In this document: piece after piece, positions 36,739 to 45,958 of the stretch | Position numbering within the stretch: position 1 is the first letter of the stretch | Layout of the letters: each line of letters begins with the position of its first letter | NCBI RefSeq assembly: GCF_013391805.1 | Contig: NZ_CP058364.1 | Coordinates: 620,501-684,500 of the forward strand | Reading direction: 5' to 3' | Length of the DNA: 64,000 nt | Origin: Galbibacter sp. BG1 | Lineage (GTDB): Bacteria > Bacteroidota > Bacteroidia > Flavobacteriales > Flavobacteriaceae | The notes under the pieces: model-generated | Database searches by the model: none | The model's input: the letters and a program-made list of their open reading frames with translations, nothing else | What the model was told of the DNA's origin: nothing | Position numbers and translations under genes: made by a program

Positions 36739-36985
36739 ATATTTAAATTTTAGTGGGTTAATTTTAAAATTGAGAACGTTTGCAACTACTTTGCTCTCGC
36801 ATTAAAAAATTTAAATATCTTTTTCTTGAAGTTATTTTAAAATTTTTTAATACTTATTTTACCTTTTAAAGATAGTAATTTCGATGGAATTACTTTCCTA
36901 TACATTAGTTTAAGTAGGAAAAGATAACTTTCATTAACAAGTTTAAAAAGGTTAACTTTATAAATAAAATCAACCAATAGACGTT

Positions 36986-37432
36986 ATGAAATCTATTTTT
37001 ACTGAAGAAGGTTACCAGGCTGTTCAAAATCGTATAAACAGTTTGACACCACAAACCCAGGCTACTTGGGGAAAAATGAGTGTTGCACAAATGATGCATC
37101 ATTGCCAAAAACCTTTTGCCTTAATGCTGGGAAAGGAAAACATTAAAGTGCCATTTATGGCAAAATTAATGTCTCGTTTCTACAAACCCTTATTGTATAA
37201 CGACAAGCTACTAAAACAGGGATTGCCAACGGCTAAAGAATTTGTTGTTAAAGACAACCGGGATTTTGAAAAGGAAAAACAACAACTTTTAACCCTAGTG
37301 GGGGAAGTCCACAAATTAAAAAGTCAAGAAAAATTTGATCCCCACCCTATTTTTGGCAGTTTCACCAAGGAACAGTGGGGGCAAATGCAGTATAAACACT
37401 TAGACCATCATTTGCGGCAGTTCGGGGTTTAA
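36986..37432 (+). CDS. DUF1569 domain protein (DinB-like fold)
   Basis: This 148-residue cytoplasmic protein has the DUF1569 pattern: WGKMSVAQMMHHCQKPFALMLGK with two histidines near the N-terminus, and KEQWGQMQYKHLDHHLRQFGV with HLDHH near the C-terminus. In the DinB-like superfamily these histidines bind a metal. The function is unknown. It stands alone between radC (divergent) and the T9SS cargo gene. A possible remnant of a second copy lies at 44440-44499. Confidence 0.82.
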   Translation: MKSIFTEEGYQAVQNRINSLTPQTQATWGKMSVAQMMHHCQKPFALMLGKENIKVPFMAKLMSRFYKPLLYNDKLLKQGLPTAKEFVVKDNRDFEKEKQQLLTLVGEVHKLKSQEKFDPHPIFGSFTKEQWGQMQYKHLDHHLRQFGV

Positions 37433-37837
37433 TCTACCCAACGTAGAAAATCATTAAAAAAACTAAAACACACCTAATTCTATTTTTTCAGACTACAGTT
37501 TGGATTTTATAGCACTCTCATATTATTCCAAACCGCTCATAACTCATCTCCTATTTTAACAATATAAAGGGGATAATTTCTTCGTTTTTAATTGAGAACA
37601 CTTCATTTAAAAGAAGTCTATTTCTCACAAATAGTATCTTAATAAAAGTTAATTTAACATCTAAAAATGTTAAATAGCATCCTTATTTTGTTAAAGCAAA
37701 ACAGGATTTCAACGCAATAATTAATTCTTATAACGAAAATATTGTGAGGAATAATGATACTTAATTTCAAATTTCGCTCTTTTACATCCCGAATAAAATG
37801 TCCTTAATCTGAACTAAAGTATTTTAAGATTTTCGTT
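37433..37837. other. Intergenic region upstream of the T9SS cargo gene
   Basis: These 405 AT-rich bases hold no gene, no terminator-like hairpin and no exact TAnnTTTG box. A promoter for the downstream cargo gene is expected here but cannot be placed. Confidence 0.5.
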
Positions 37838-40800
37838 ATGAATAAAACTACTTTGAGCTTTGCTGTGATAAAAACGGTCTTTTTTTTAAGCATACTGCTT
37901 TGCACTAATAGCCTTTCGGCACAATGCCCGACCGTAACCAATACTACTCAAGACTTTTGCGATATAGATGGCCCGAGAGTAGAAGATCTAGTGGCCACCA
38001 ATAATGGTGGTGGAATAGCTTGGTTCATCGCTGCCACAGGAGGAAATCCCATTTCTCCGACGACCCCTTTAGCAAATAATGAAACCTATTATGCCGACAA
38101 CAGCACAGGTAATTGTGGGGCGAGAACAGCCGTAACTGTAAATATTTTTGGACGTCGCCCTACTGGGGTAGATGTAAGGGTAGACAAATGTTCTTCCGAC
38201 AACAGTACGGTGGCCGATTTGGAGGCTGATGGCGTAAATATCGAATGGTACGATGCCAGAACTGGCGGGAATTTGCTCCCCCCTTCCACGCCGCTTACCG
38301 ATGGAAGCACCTATTGGGTGCAACAAACCGAAAACGGATGTACCAGTAGAAGAAGCCCAACTACCATACAAATTATAGATCCAGGTGCCCCCACTGGCGA
38401 TCCCATTCAATTTTTCTGTATTGACCCGGACGGTCAAACTGTATTTACTGTAAACGATTTGAGTGCGAATGGTACGGAAATAAAATGGTACAATTCACAA
38501 AATGGTACGGTTCCCTTAGACCCAACTACCCCTCTTATTGAAGGCGAGGACTACTTTGCGACACAAAGCGATTTTCCTTGTGAAAGTGAAGACCGCTATC
38601 GAACTGTAGTGGAGTTTGATGATGCTGTGGACGCAGGTGAAAATGGAACCTTAGCTATCTGCGACGACGAAACTGCTTCTTTTAACCTTTTCAATTTTTT
38701 ACAAGGCACTCCCGATAATGGAGGGACTTGGAGTGGACCTCAACCTACTGCCAACGGAGATCAAGGTACTTTGGATACTTCCTTGCTTTCCGATGGCTCA
38801 TATAACTTTACGTACACCGTTCTTGGACAAAATGCTTGTCCGGACGAGACTGCAATAGTTACCGTTAATGTTCAAGCTTTACCAGACGCGGGAGGAGATG
38901 GAACTGCAATGGTTTGTAGCAGTGACCCACCAGTAAATTTAATCACTTTTTTAGGGGGAACCCCAGACGGTGGAGGGACATGGTCTCCAGCACTTGCAAG
39001 TGGAACCGGTGTTTTCGATCCTTCCGTAGATACGCCAGGAATTTACACTTACACTGTTGATCCCACCGCTCCCTGTACTATTCCAGATACCGCGCAAGTA
39101 ACAATTACGGTTGAAGAAGCTCCTTTTGCCGGAAATAATGGTACTGCGATAATATGCGAAAACGAGACGCCAATTGATTTGTTCTCCTTTTTAGGGGGAA
39201 CCCCAGACGCTGGAGGGACATGGTCGCCAGCTTTAGCAAGTGGAACCGGTGTTTTCGATCCTAATGTAGATCTGGCTGGTAATTATACCTATACGGTTCC
39301 TTCAACTGCCATTTGCCCGGAAGACACCGCCATTGTAAATGTAACTATTGAAGAACCTCCTTATGCAGGAATGGATGGAACCGCAGAGGTTTGCTCTAAT
39401 GATCCTTCAATCGACTTATTTTCATTGTTATCTGATAATCCTGATACCGGGGGAACATGGTCTCCGTCTTTAGCCAGCGGAACCGGAATATTTAATCCTT
39501 CCATAGATCCTGCAGGCACTTATACTTACACCGTAATGGGTGTAGACATGTGCGCAGACGATACCGCTCAAGTAATCATTAATGTGGAGCAAGCTCCAGA
39601 TGCTGGGCAAGACGCTTCCACTATATTTTGTTTGAATGATTCGCCTATAGATTTATTCACAATTTTAGGAGGTACACCAGAAACTGGTGGAACTTGGTCT
39701 CCAGCATTGTCCAGTGGAACAGGCATATTTAATCCCGCCGTAGATCCAGCTGGGGCGTATACCTATACACTTCCTGCTACCGCTCTTTGCGATGAAAGCA
39801 GTGCAGTGGTTACCGTAACGTTAGAAACACCTCCAAATGCAGGAACAGATGGTATCGCAGAACTTTGTACGAACGATACTGCTGTTGATTTAATTACCTT
39901 TCTGGGAAATAATCCAGATACCGGAGGGACATGGATGCCGGCATTGGCCAGTGGCACCGGAATCTTCGATCCGGCAGTGGATACCAGCAACACTTATACC
40001 TATACGGTTTTAGGCGCAAACGCCTGTAGCCAAGATTCATCTACCGTACAAGTAACCGTAGACACCGCGCCTAATGCAGGAAACAACAACACTGTTTCTT
40101 ATTGTGGCGACGACCCGGCAATCAACCTTTTTGATCTTCTAGGCCCAAATGCTGAAACAGGAGGAACATGGAGCGGACCTTCAAATTTGGAAAATGCTGA
40201 TTCTGGAACCTTCAATCCAGCTATAAATACTTCTGGAGATTATATCTATACAGTCGCTGGAAATGGTGCATGTAAAGATGCCACCGCATTGGTTTCAGTA
40301 ACCGTTATAAATCCGCAACCCACCTTAAATGCCAATGGAAATATTTTTTGCGCAGTAGATGCTCGAACTATTACTGAACTTTTAGAAAACATCAATCCAG
40401 ATTTAGGTGGAACTTTAACTGCCTACGACGCTGCAACTGGTGGAACCCCATACGACTTAGGAACTCTTTTGATTGATAATACTACTTATTACATATCGGA
40501 AACCGATGTAACTTCGGGATGTGAGACTACAAATCGCTTGGAAGTTACAGTAGTTGTAGAAGACCCTGCCGACCCCATGTTTTCGACAACTGAAGTTGAT
40601 TTCTGTTTGATCGCCCAACCTATTGTTGAAAACTTAAGCAGCTTTGTAACCAATGCGAGTTCTCTTGTGTGGTTTGATGCTCCAGACAGCAATACTCCAA
40701 TAGCAAATGATGACCCACTAACTACGATGACTTACTTCGCAGCCAGTCAAGGTGCCAACGGATGTTTAAGCGCTAACAGAATTGCATTGAACGTTATTGT

Positions 40801-41365
40801 TACCGACAACCCTGCTCCGGATATCGAGGAGGATGGCAATCTATTTTGCGGGGTGACTAATCCTACTTTAGAAGATTTAGAAAACAATTTAATCTACGAT
40901 TCTTCTTTGAGTATTTTATGGTTTGATGCTCCCGTAAACGGAAATGAATTACCTACTACCACCCTACTTGAAAATGGGCAAACCTATTATGCGGCCACTT
41001 TCAATGAAGAGAAAGGGTGTGAAAGTTTCGACAGATTGGAAATAACAGTAGACCTAACCGCTTGCGATGGTGATCAATTCCCACTATTTATTCCTGATGG
41101 ATTCTCACCAAATGCAGATGGCATCAACGATACTTTCGAACTCGTGAACGTACAATTTATTTATCCAGATTACACCATCGAGATTTACAACCGATATGGA
41201 AATATCGTTTTTAAAGGCTCCGATAATTTATTTTGGGATGGAACTTCAAACCAAAGCCGAACTATTGGAGACAAAGTGGTGCCGAACGGTGTTTACTTCT
41301 ACATCATCAACTTTAACAGGGATAATAGAAAGCCACATCAAGGTAAATTATACCTAAACAGATAA
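37838..41365 (+). CDS. Repeat-rich T9SS cargo protein with type B C-terminal sorting domain (gliding motility-associated CHU_C)
   Basis: This 1175-residue secreted protein has a signal peptide ending LSAQ and three Ig-like N-terminal units (for example VDKCSSDNSTVADLEADGVNIEWYD). Seven tandem repeats of about 80 residues follow (265-828), each with a GGTWSPALASGTG-type core and YTYTV. Three more Ig-like units precede the C-terminal CHU_C domain (FIPDGFSPNADGINDTFELV; YTIEIYNRYGNIVFKG; VPNGVYFYIINFN). That domain is the type B signal for export by the type IX system. The PorP/SprF and OmpA genes downstream fit a dedicated export and anchoring set, as for SprB with SprF. The protein is probably a surface adhesin or filament. 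Confidence 0.88.
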   Translation: MNKTTLSFAVIKTVFFLSILLCTNSLSAQCPTVTNTTQDFCDIDGPRVEDLVATNNGGGIAWFIAATGGNPISPTTPLANNETYYADNSTGNCGARTAVTVNIFGRRPTGVDVRVDKCSSDNSTVADLEADGVNIEWYDARTGGNLLPPSTPLTDGSTYWVQQTENGCTSRRSPTTIQIIDPGAPTGDPIQFFCIDPDGQTVFTVNDLSANGTEIKWYNSQNGTVPLDPTTPLIEGEDYFATQSDFPCESEDRYRTVVEFDDAVDAGENGTLAICDDETASFNLFNFLQGTPDNGGTWSGPQPTANGDQGTLDTSLLSDGSYNFTYTVLGQNACPDETAIVTVNVQALPDAGGDGTAMVCSSDPPVNLITFLGGTPDGGGTWSPALASGTGVFDPSVDTPGIYTYTVDPTAPCTIPDTAQVTITVEEAPFAGNNGTAIICENETPIDLFSFLGGTPDAGGTWSPALASGTGVFDPNVDLAGNYTYTVPSTAICPEDTAIVNVTIEEPPYAGMDGTAEVCSNDPSIDLFSLLSDNPDTGGTWSPSLASGTGIFNPSIDPAGTYTYTVMGVDMCADDTAQVIINVEQAPDAGQDASTIFCLNDSPIDLFTILGGTPETGGTWSPALSSGTGIFNPAVDPAGAYTYTLPATALCDESSAVVTVTLETPPNAGTDGIAELCTNDTAVDLITFLGNNPDTGGTWMPALASGTGIFDPAVDTSNTYTYTVLGANACSQDSSTVQVTVDTAPNAGNNNTVSYCGDDPAINLFDLLGPNAETGGTWSGPSNLENADSGTFNPAINTSGDYIYTVAGNGACKDATALVSVTVINPQPTLNANGNIFCAVDARTITELLENINPDLGGTLTAYDAATGGTPYDLGTLLIDNTTYYISETDVTSGCETTNRLEVTVVVEDPADPMFSTTEVDFCLIAQPIVENLSSFVTNASSLVWFDAPDSNTPIANDDPLTTMTYFAASQGANGCLSANRIALNVIVTDNPAPDIEEDGNLFCGVTNPTLEDLENNLIYDSSLSILWFDAPVNGNELPTTTLLENGQTYYAATFNEEKGCESFDRLEITVDLTACDGDQFPLFIPDGFSPNADGINDTFELVNVQFIYPDYTIEIYNRYGNIVFKGSDNLFWDGTSNQSRTIGDKVVPNGVYFYIINFNRDNRKPHQGKLYLNR
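38630..40318 (+). repeat. Seven tandem coding repeats in the T9SS cargo gene
   Basis: Repeat units start near 38630, 38885, 39125, 39362, 39599, 39836 and 40073. The first unit is 85 codons and the others 79 to 80 codons. Each encodes an AGxxGTAxxC...PxDLFxFLGGTPDxGGTWSP... pattern. Units 2 and 3 are nearly identical at nucleotide level over about 70 bases (38951-39019 and 39190-39258), which suggests recent duplication or gene conversion. Confidence 0.85.
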
Positions 41366-41426
41366 AAAATAATGGACTTTAATAACCTACTAATGAGATT
41401 TTCAGCCTTGATTTCGTATGCTTTTG

Positions 41427-41450
41427 AAGCTACTCTACTTCTAGCTTTTT
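41427..41450 (+). terminator. Weak terminator-like hairpin after the T9SS cargo gene
   Basis: AAGCTA and TAGCTT form a 6-base-pair stem around nine bases, followed by T's. It is weak and would at most reduce transcription into the PorP/SprF gene 90 bases further on. Confidence 0.3.
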
Positions 41451-41538
41451 CAGTTTTCCTTAAAAAGACAGATATGCTTTATCAGGTTGCAAAATCTAAC
41501 AACGAAAAAAATATGTTGTTATTAAAAAGAAAAAGAAA

Positions 41539-42483
41539 ATGAGAACTACTATTCTACCCCTATTCTTGTTCCTATTTATTTGCTTTTCCGCTATGGGGCA
41601 ACAAGACCCTGCATACACCCAATACATGTATAATTTAAGTGTGGTAAATCCTGCATACGCTACAGGAGATGCCGGTATTCTAAATACTGGCGCACTTTAC
41701 AGATCTCAATGGGTTGGTGCAGAAGGTGCTCCAAAAACGGGAACTTTCTTTATTCATACGCCCATATCGCAACGCATACAAGTAGGAGGAACTATCGTGC
41801 ACGATGAAATAGGTGATGGTTGGATAAATGAAGACAATATCTATGCAAATTTCGCTTATATCCTGCAACTCGGTTACGATAGCTATTTATCCCTAGGGAT
41901 AAACGCAGGAGTAACGCTGTTTAGTACTAGATTTAATGACATCCAGCTCAACTCGGGTGACTTTTCAACGGATCCAGCATTTGCCGAAAATATTTCTGAA
42001 ACATATCCAAACATAGGAGCTGGTGCATTTTTGTACGGTGATAAATATTATGTAGGATTGTCGGCTCCAAATTTCTTAAACAACAAACATTTGGAAGAAC
42101 AGGATGGTATAAACAGTTTAGGTTCGGAAGAAATTCACGTATTTTTTACTGGTGGTTATGTATTCGATATTAGTCAAAACGTAAAATTCAAGCCTTCCTT
42201 TATGTCACGATTTGTAAGTGGAGCGCCATTGTCTATAGATCTTTCTGCTAATTTCCTATTTAATGAAATGTTTGAAGGCGGCTTGTCTTATAGACTGGAT
42301 GATGCTGTTAGTGCCATGTTTAACGTAAAGGTAACTCCAAATCTTAGACTCGGATATGCATACGATTATACGACAAGTAATTTGGGTAATTTCAACTCTG
42401 GGACGCATGAAGTTTTCGTGCTCTTTAATTTAGATTTCTTAGGCCTCAACCGAGGCTATAACAAATCTCCAAGATTCTTTTAA
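41539..42483 (+). CDS. PorP/SprF family type IX secretion membrane protein
   Basis: This 314-residue outer-membrane protein has a signal peptide (LFLFLFICFSAMGQQ) and the PorP/SprF signature QDPAYTQYMYNLSVVNPAYAT followed by YRSQWVG. It ends with strands typical of the barrel (LRLGYAYDYTTSNLGNFNSGTHEVFVLFNL). Family members are needed for export or surface attachment of specific type B cargo. This one most likely serves the repeat protein encoded just upstream. The OmpA gene follows 10 bases later. Confidence 0.93.
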   Translation: MRTTILPLFLFLFICFSAMGQQDPAYTQYMYNLSVVNPAYATGDAGILNTGALYRSQWVGAEGAPKTGTFFIHTPISQRIQVGGTIVHDEIGDGWINEDNIYANFAYILQLGYDSYLSLGINAGVTLFSTRFNDIQLNSGDFSTDPAFAENISETYPNIGAGAFLYGDKYYVGLSAPNFLNNKHLEEQDGINSLGSEEIHVFFTGGYVFDISQNVKFKPSFMSRFVSGAPLSIDLSANFLFNEMFEGGLSYRLDDAVSAMFNVKVTPNLRLGYAYDYTTSNLGNFNSGTHEVFVLFNLDFLGLNRGYNKSPRFF

Positions 42484-42493
42484 AAGCATTGCC

Positions 42494-44422
42494 ATGAAAA
42501 AAATTTTTACACTTATAGCTATATTACTAACCGTACACCTAAATGCTCAAAACTCTGAACTGGAAAGGGCCGACGGCTTTTTTTCCAAGACCTATTATAG
42601 CAAGGCATTGCCATTGTATTTAAAATCTTTGCCAGATAATAACACCCCACACACCATAAAAAGAATTGGAGATTGTTACTACTTTACTGGGATGATGGAA
42701 GAAGCTGCCACCTACTATGGGATGCTTCTTTCTAAAAATGAAGAAAATGTTCCAGACGATTATCTCTTTAAATATTCGCAAGCCCTTTTGGCATTGGGCA
42801 AGACCGAAGCGTCTGATGTTTGGATGAAAAAATATATAGAACGTAACAGTACCCTAGAAAGCTATCAACAGGAATTAAAACTGCTGGAAAGAGTAAAAGG
42901 GCTCGGTAACCGTTTTAAAATGGAAAATCTGGCAATAAACACGCCAAATTCTGACTTTGGAGCGTATCCCTACGGTAGCACCATCGTGTATGCCACAGCA
43001 GATAGAAGCCCAAGTCTCTTCAGTAAAAAATACAAATGGAACAATCAAGAGTATCTAGATCTATACTCCATAGATACCACTGCTTTTTTTGACGAAAACC
43101 CAAAAAGCAAAAATTTCTCTGGGTCAATAAATACCAAACTCCACGAGTCGAATGCCATTTTTACCAAAGATGGAAAAACCATGTATTTTACACGAAATAG
43201 TGAAAAAAGAGATAAGGATGATATCTCGCATCTTATGATTTACAAAGCGGAATTAATTGAAGACGAATGGACCAATGTACAACCGCTTCCATTTAACGGT
43301 AAAGATTATTCCGTAGAGCACCCAGCGCTTTCCCCCGATGAAAAGTATTTATTTTTCGCTTCCGATATGCCGGGTTCGTTCGGTTCATTCGATATCTACG
43401 GTGTAGAGATCCTGGAAGATGGCAGTTACGGGAAACCAGTAAACGTTGGCCCTAATGTAAATACCCCCAAACGAGAGCAATTTCCCTATATTTCCAGCAG
43501 CAACCTTTTGTATTTCTCTTCGGATGGCCATGCGGGTATGGGACTATTGGATGTTTTTGTAAGTGTTATCGAAAATGGAGTCTATCAAAAGCCATTAAAT
43601 GTTGGTTTGCCCATAAACAGTAGATTTGACGATTTTTCTTTTTATTTGGATGAAGGTACCAAAGATGGTTATGTGTCGTCCAACAGACCCGATGGAAAAG
43701 GTGATGATGACATTTATAAAATAAAAGAATTTAAAGAATTCAGTCTTATTGTCCCTTCGCAATACATTACAGGAACGGTGACGGATATGACGACTGGAGA
43801 ACCTATTGCCAACGCATCCCTAAGCGTTAAAGACCTCGACGATAACCTTCTTGAAAGCACTTCGACCGATCCTGAAGGGATTTATAAATTTAATTTAAAA
43901 AGTAACAACAGTTATCTGCTTAGTGTGACAAAGCCAACCTATGTAAAATCTGAAAAAACCATTTCCCTCGATGGCGAAAGGGAAAAAACGATCACCGCAG
44001 ATTTTCAATTACAATCGTTCGACAAGGTAGATACCGATATGGTTAAGATAGATGATAAACTGATGATTAAAATTGAAAAAATTTATTTTGATTTTGATAA
44101 ATGGAATATCCGTGAAGATGCCAAACCTATCCTAGACTTTGTGGTCGAAAAAATGAACCAATATCCAAAAATGAAAATTGAAATAGGCTCGCACACCGAT
44201 CAGCGTGGTACCGATGCTTATAATGAAGAGCTATCTGACAAAAGAGCAAAAAGCACTATGAAATACCTTATTTCCAAGGGAATTGAAGCATCAAGGTTAA
44301 GTGCGAAAGGATATGGGGAAAACGACCTCATTGTTGACTGCGAAAATGGATCGATTGATTGCAACGAAAAACAACATCAGCTTAACAGGAGAAGTGAATT
44401 TGTTATAAAAAACATTGAGTAA
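42494..44422 (+). CDS. OmpA family protein with TPR, PD40 and carboxypeptidase-regulatory domains
   Basis: This 642-residue envelope protein begins with a signal peptide (FTLIAILLTVHLNAQ) and a TPR-like region. A WD40-like PD40 propeller follows (HPALSPDEKYLFFASDMPGSFGSFDIYGV; QFPYISSSNLLYFSSDGHAGMGLLDVF), then a carboxypeptidase-regulatory-like domain (ITGTVTDMTTGEPIANASLSV). The C-terminal OmpA domain (KIYFDFDKWNIREDA; IGSHTDQRGTDAYNEELSDKRA) should bind peptidoglycan. This layout is that of PorE-like and other T9SS-linked proteins, and it probably anchors the neighbouring PorP/SprF barrel to the cell wall. Confidence 0.92.
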   Translation: MKKIFTLIAILLTVHLNAQNSELERADGFFSKTYYSKALPLYLKSLPDNNTPHTIKRIGDCYYFTGMMEEAATYYGMLLSKNEENVPDDYLFKYSQALLALGKTEASDVWMKKYIERNSTLESYQQELKLLERVKGLGNRFKMENLAINTPNSDFGAYPYGSTIVYATADRSPSLFSKKYKWNNQEYLDLYSIDTTAFFDENPKSKNFSGSINTKLHESNAIFTKDGKTMYFTRNSEKRDKDDISHLMIYKAELIEDEWTNVQPLPFNGKDYSVEHPALSPDEKYLFFASDMPGSFGSFDIYGVEILEDGSYGKPVNVGPNVNTPKREQFPYISSSNLLYFSSDGHAGMGLLDVFVSVIENGVYQKPLNVGLPINSRFDDFSFYLDEGTKDGYVSSNRPDGKGDDDIYKIKEFKEFSLIVPSQYITGTVTDMTTGEPIANASLSVKDLDDNLLESTSTDPEGIYKFNLKSNNSYLLSVTKPTYVKSEKTISLDGEREKTITADFQLQSFDKVDTDMVKIDDKLMIKIEKIYFDFDKWNIREDAKPILDFVVEKMNQYPKMKIEIGSHTDQRGTDAYNEELSDKRAKSTMKYLISKGIEASRLSAKGYGENDLIVDCENGSIDCNEKQHQLNRRSEFVIKNIE

Positions 44423-44439
44423 CATCTATTAACAGCTTG

Positions 44440-44499
44440 CAAATAAACCCCATTGTTACATCCCTCGGGAAAGCGCAATGGGGACAAATGCAGTATTAA
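44440..44499 (+). pseudogene. Possible remnant of a DUF1569 gene
   Basis: In one frame the bases after the OmpA gene read INPIVTSLGKAQWGQMQY and then stop. This aligns with HPIFGSFTKEQWGQMQY near the C-terminus of the DUF1569 protein at 36986-37432, and 19 of the last 21 bases are identical. The rest of such a gene is missing, and an extra T breaks the frame where HLDHH should follow. The match is short, so coincidence is possible. An inverted repeat (44448-44483) overlaps it. Confidence 0.3.
44448..44483 (-). terminator. Hairpin in the convergent region after mpl
   Basis: CCCCATTG and CAATGGGG form a perfect 8-base-pair stem around 20 bases, which contain a further CCC/GGG pairing. On the minus strand it is followed by TTTATTTG, so it may terminate mpl, whose stop is 40 bases earlier. 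It has no T-run on the plus strand. Confidence 0.45.
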
Positions 44500-44522
44500 A
44501 ATCCAGCCCTTTAATTTGATAT

Positions 44523-45875
44523 TTAAATCAATTCTTTAACTTTTTCAAAATTAAGCCCCCCATAATTCCCGCTGCTCATTAAAAGCAAGGCGGTATTATT
44601 TAAATTTAGATTGAAAAGGTATGTTTGAAATTCTTCGGGATTGGTAAAGACAATTAAATCCTTACGATTAAAAGCCTCCTCAATCTGTGCTGCAGAAACT
44701 TCTTCTAGCTGTTTAATTTTTACCGCTTCAGGAGAGAAAAAAACCACAGCTACATCGGCATTGTCTAAAGTGTTTCTATATTCCTTCAAAAAGGTAGCAT
44801 TTAGACTACTATAGGTATGCAGTTCTAAACATGCTATCACTTTTCTTGTAGGATACTGTTCCCTAACAGCTGTTAATGTAGCTCCTACTTTGCTAGGGGC
44901 ATGGGCGAAATCTTTATAAATAACGCTGTTCCCATTTTCTGCCAATTTATCCAGCCTTTTGGAAGCTCCTTTAAAACTTGAAATAGCTTCGAAAAAGTCG
45001 TCTTCATCAACACCCATATGCTGGCAAATCCATTTGGCACCAGCCAAATTGTTTAAATTATGCCTTCCAAATACCTCGATTGGCATTTCTCCTTCTGGAG
45101 TCTCCAAATAAGTAACGCCATCTGCTACAGTAAATTCTGGGGTATTGTACGGTATTTTTCGAATTTGATTTTCCGAAGCTTCAACTACATTTACAACTTC
45201 GGCATCTTCTTCGTTATAAGTAATGCTTCCTCCCTCTACAATAGAATCTACAAATATTTTAAACTGCTCTACGTAATTTTCAAATGTTGGAAATACATTA
45301 ATATGATCCCAAGCGATTCCGCTAAGCAAGGCTATGTTGGGTTGGTATAGATGGAACTTAGGCCGCCTATCGATGGGGGAAGAAAGGTATTCGTCCCCTT
45401 CCAGTACTATAAAATCATTTTCTTCGGTGAGTTTCACCATGGTATCAAACCCTTCCAACTGCGCTCCCACCATGTAATCCACTTCACGATCGTGGTAGTG
45501 CAGCACATGAAGAATCATTGAAGTTATAGTTGTTTTACCATGGCTACCGCCAATTACCACTCTGGTTTTGTACTTACTTTGTTCAAAAATAAACTCGGGA
45601 TACGAATAAATTTTCAATCCCAGCTCTTTAGCCTTTGCCAATTCTGGATTGTCTGGTTTGGCATGCATTCCCAAAATTACAGCGTCAATATCTGTAGTGA
45701 TTTTATCTGGAAACCACCCAAAATCTGGCGGACACAAACCTACTTTCTCCAAACGGGATTTTGAAGGCTCATAAATAATATCGTCGCTACCAGTTATTTG
45801 ATATCCTTTTTGGTTTAATGCCAATGCCAAATTGTGCATGGCGCTTCCGCCAATGGCTATAAAATGTATTTTCAA
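44523..45875 (-). CDS. mpl: UDP-N-acetylmuramate:L-alanyl-gamma-D-glutamyl-meso-diaminopimelate ligase (Mpl)
   Basis: Mpl (450 residues with this start) attaches recycled murein tripeptide to UDP-MurNAc, using ATP, in cell-wall recycling. It belongs to the Mur ligase family: N-terminal HFIAIGGSAMHNLALALNQKGY, ATP-binding VIGGSHGKTTITSMILHVL, then FGRHNLNNLAGAKW and YKDFAHAPSKVGATL. The longest frame starts at another TTG (45929), but a good promoter lies between the two. TTG at 45875 gives the family start KIHFIAIGG, so a TTG start codon is proposed. Confidence 0.9.
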   Translation of the reverse strand: MKIHFIAIGGSAMHNLALALNQKGYQITGSDDIIYEPSKSRLEKVGLCPPDFGWFPDKITTDIDAVILGMHAKPDNPELAKAKELGLKIYSYPEFIFEQSKYKTRVVIGGSHGKTTITSMILHVLHYHDREVDYMVGAQLEGFDTMVKLTEENDFIVLEGDEYLSSPIDRRPKFHLYQPNIALLSGIAWDHINVFPTFENYVEQFKIFVDSIVEGGSITYNEEDAEVVNVVEASENQIRKIPYNTPEFTVADGVTYLETPEGEMPIEVFGRHNLNNLAGAKWICQHMGVDEDDFFEAISSFKGASKRLDKLAENGNSVIYKDFAHAPSKVGATLTAVREQYPTRKVIACLELHTYSSLNATFLKEYRNTLDNADVAVVFFSPEAVKIKQLEEVSAAQIEEAFNRKDLIVFTNPEEFQTYLFNLNLNNTALLLMSSGNYGGLNFEKVKELI

Positions 45876-45898
45876 AATAGTACTTTTTATTGAAGCTG

Positions 45899-45930
45899 TA
45901 AAGATAATGGGAGATTCATCTAAACCCAAA
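45899..45930 (-). promoter_or_regulatory. Promoter candidate of mpl
   Basis: On the minus strand TTTG (45927-45930) is followed after 20 bases by TATCTTTA (45899-45906), seven of eight matches to TAnnTTTG. It places the transcript start about 17 bases before the TTG start at 45875 and overlaps the N-terminal extension of the longest frame. Confidence 0.5.
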
Positions 45931-45958
45931 AACTGGGTAACATATTGTTATCTAAACT

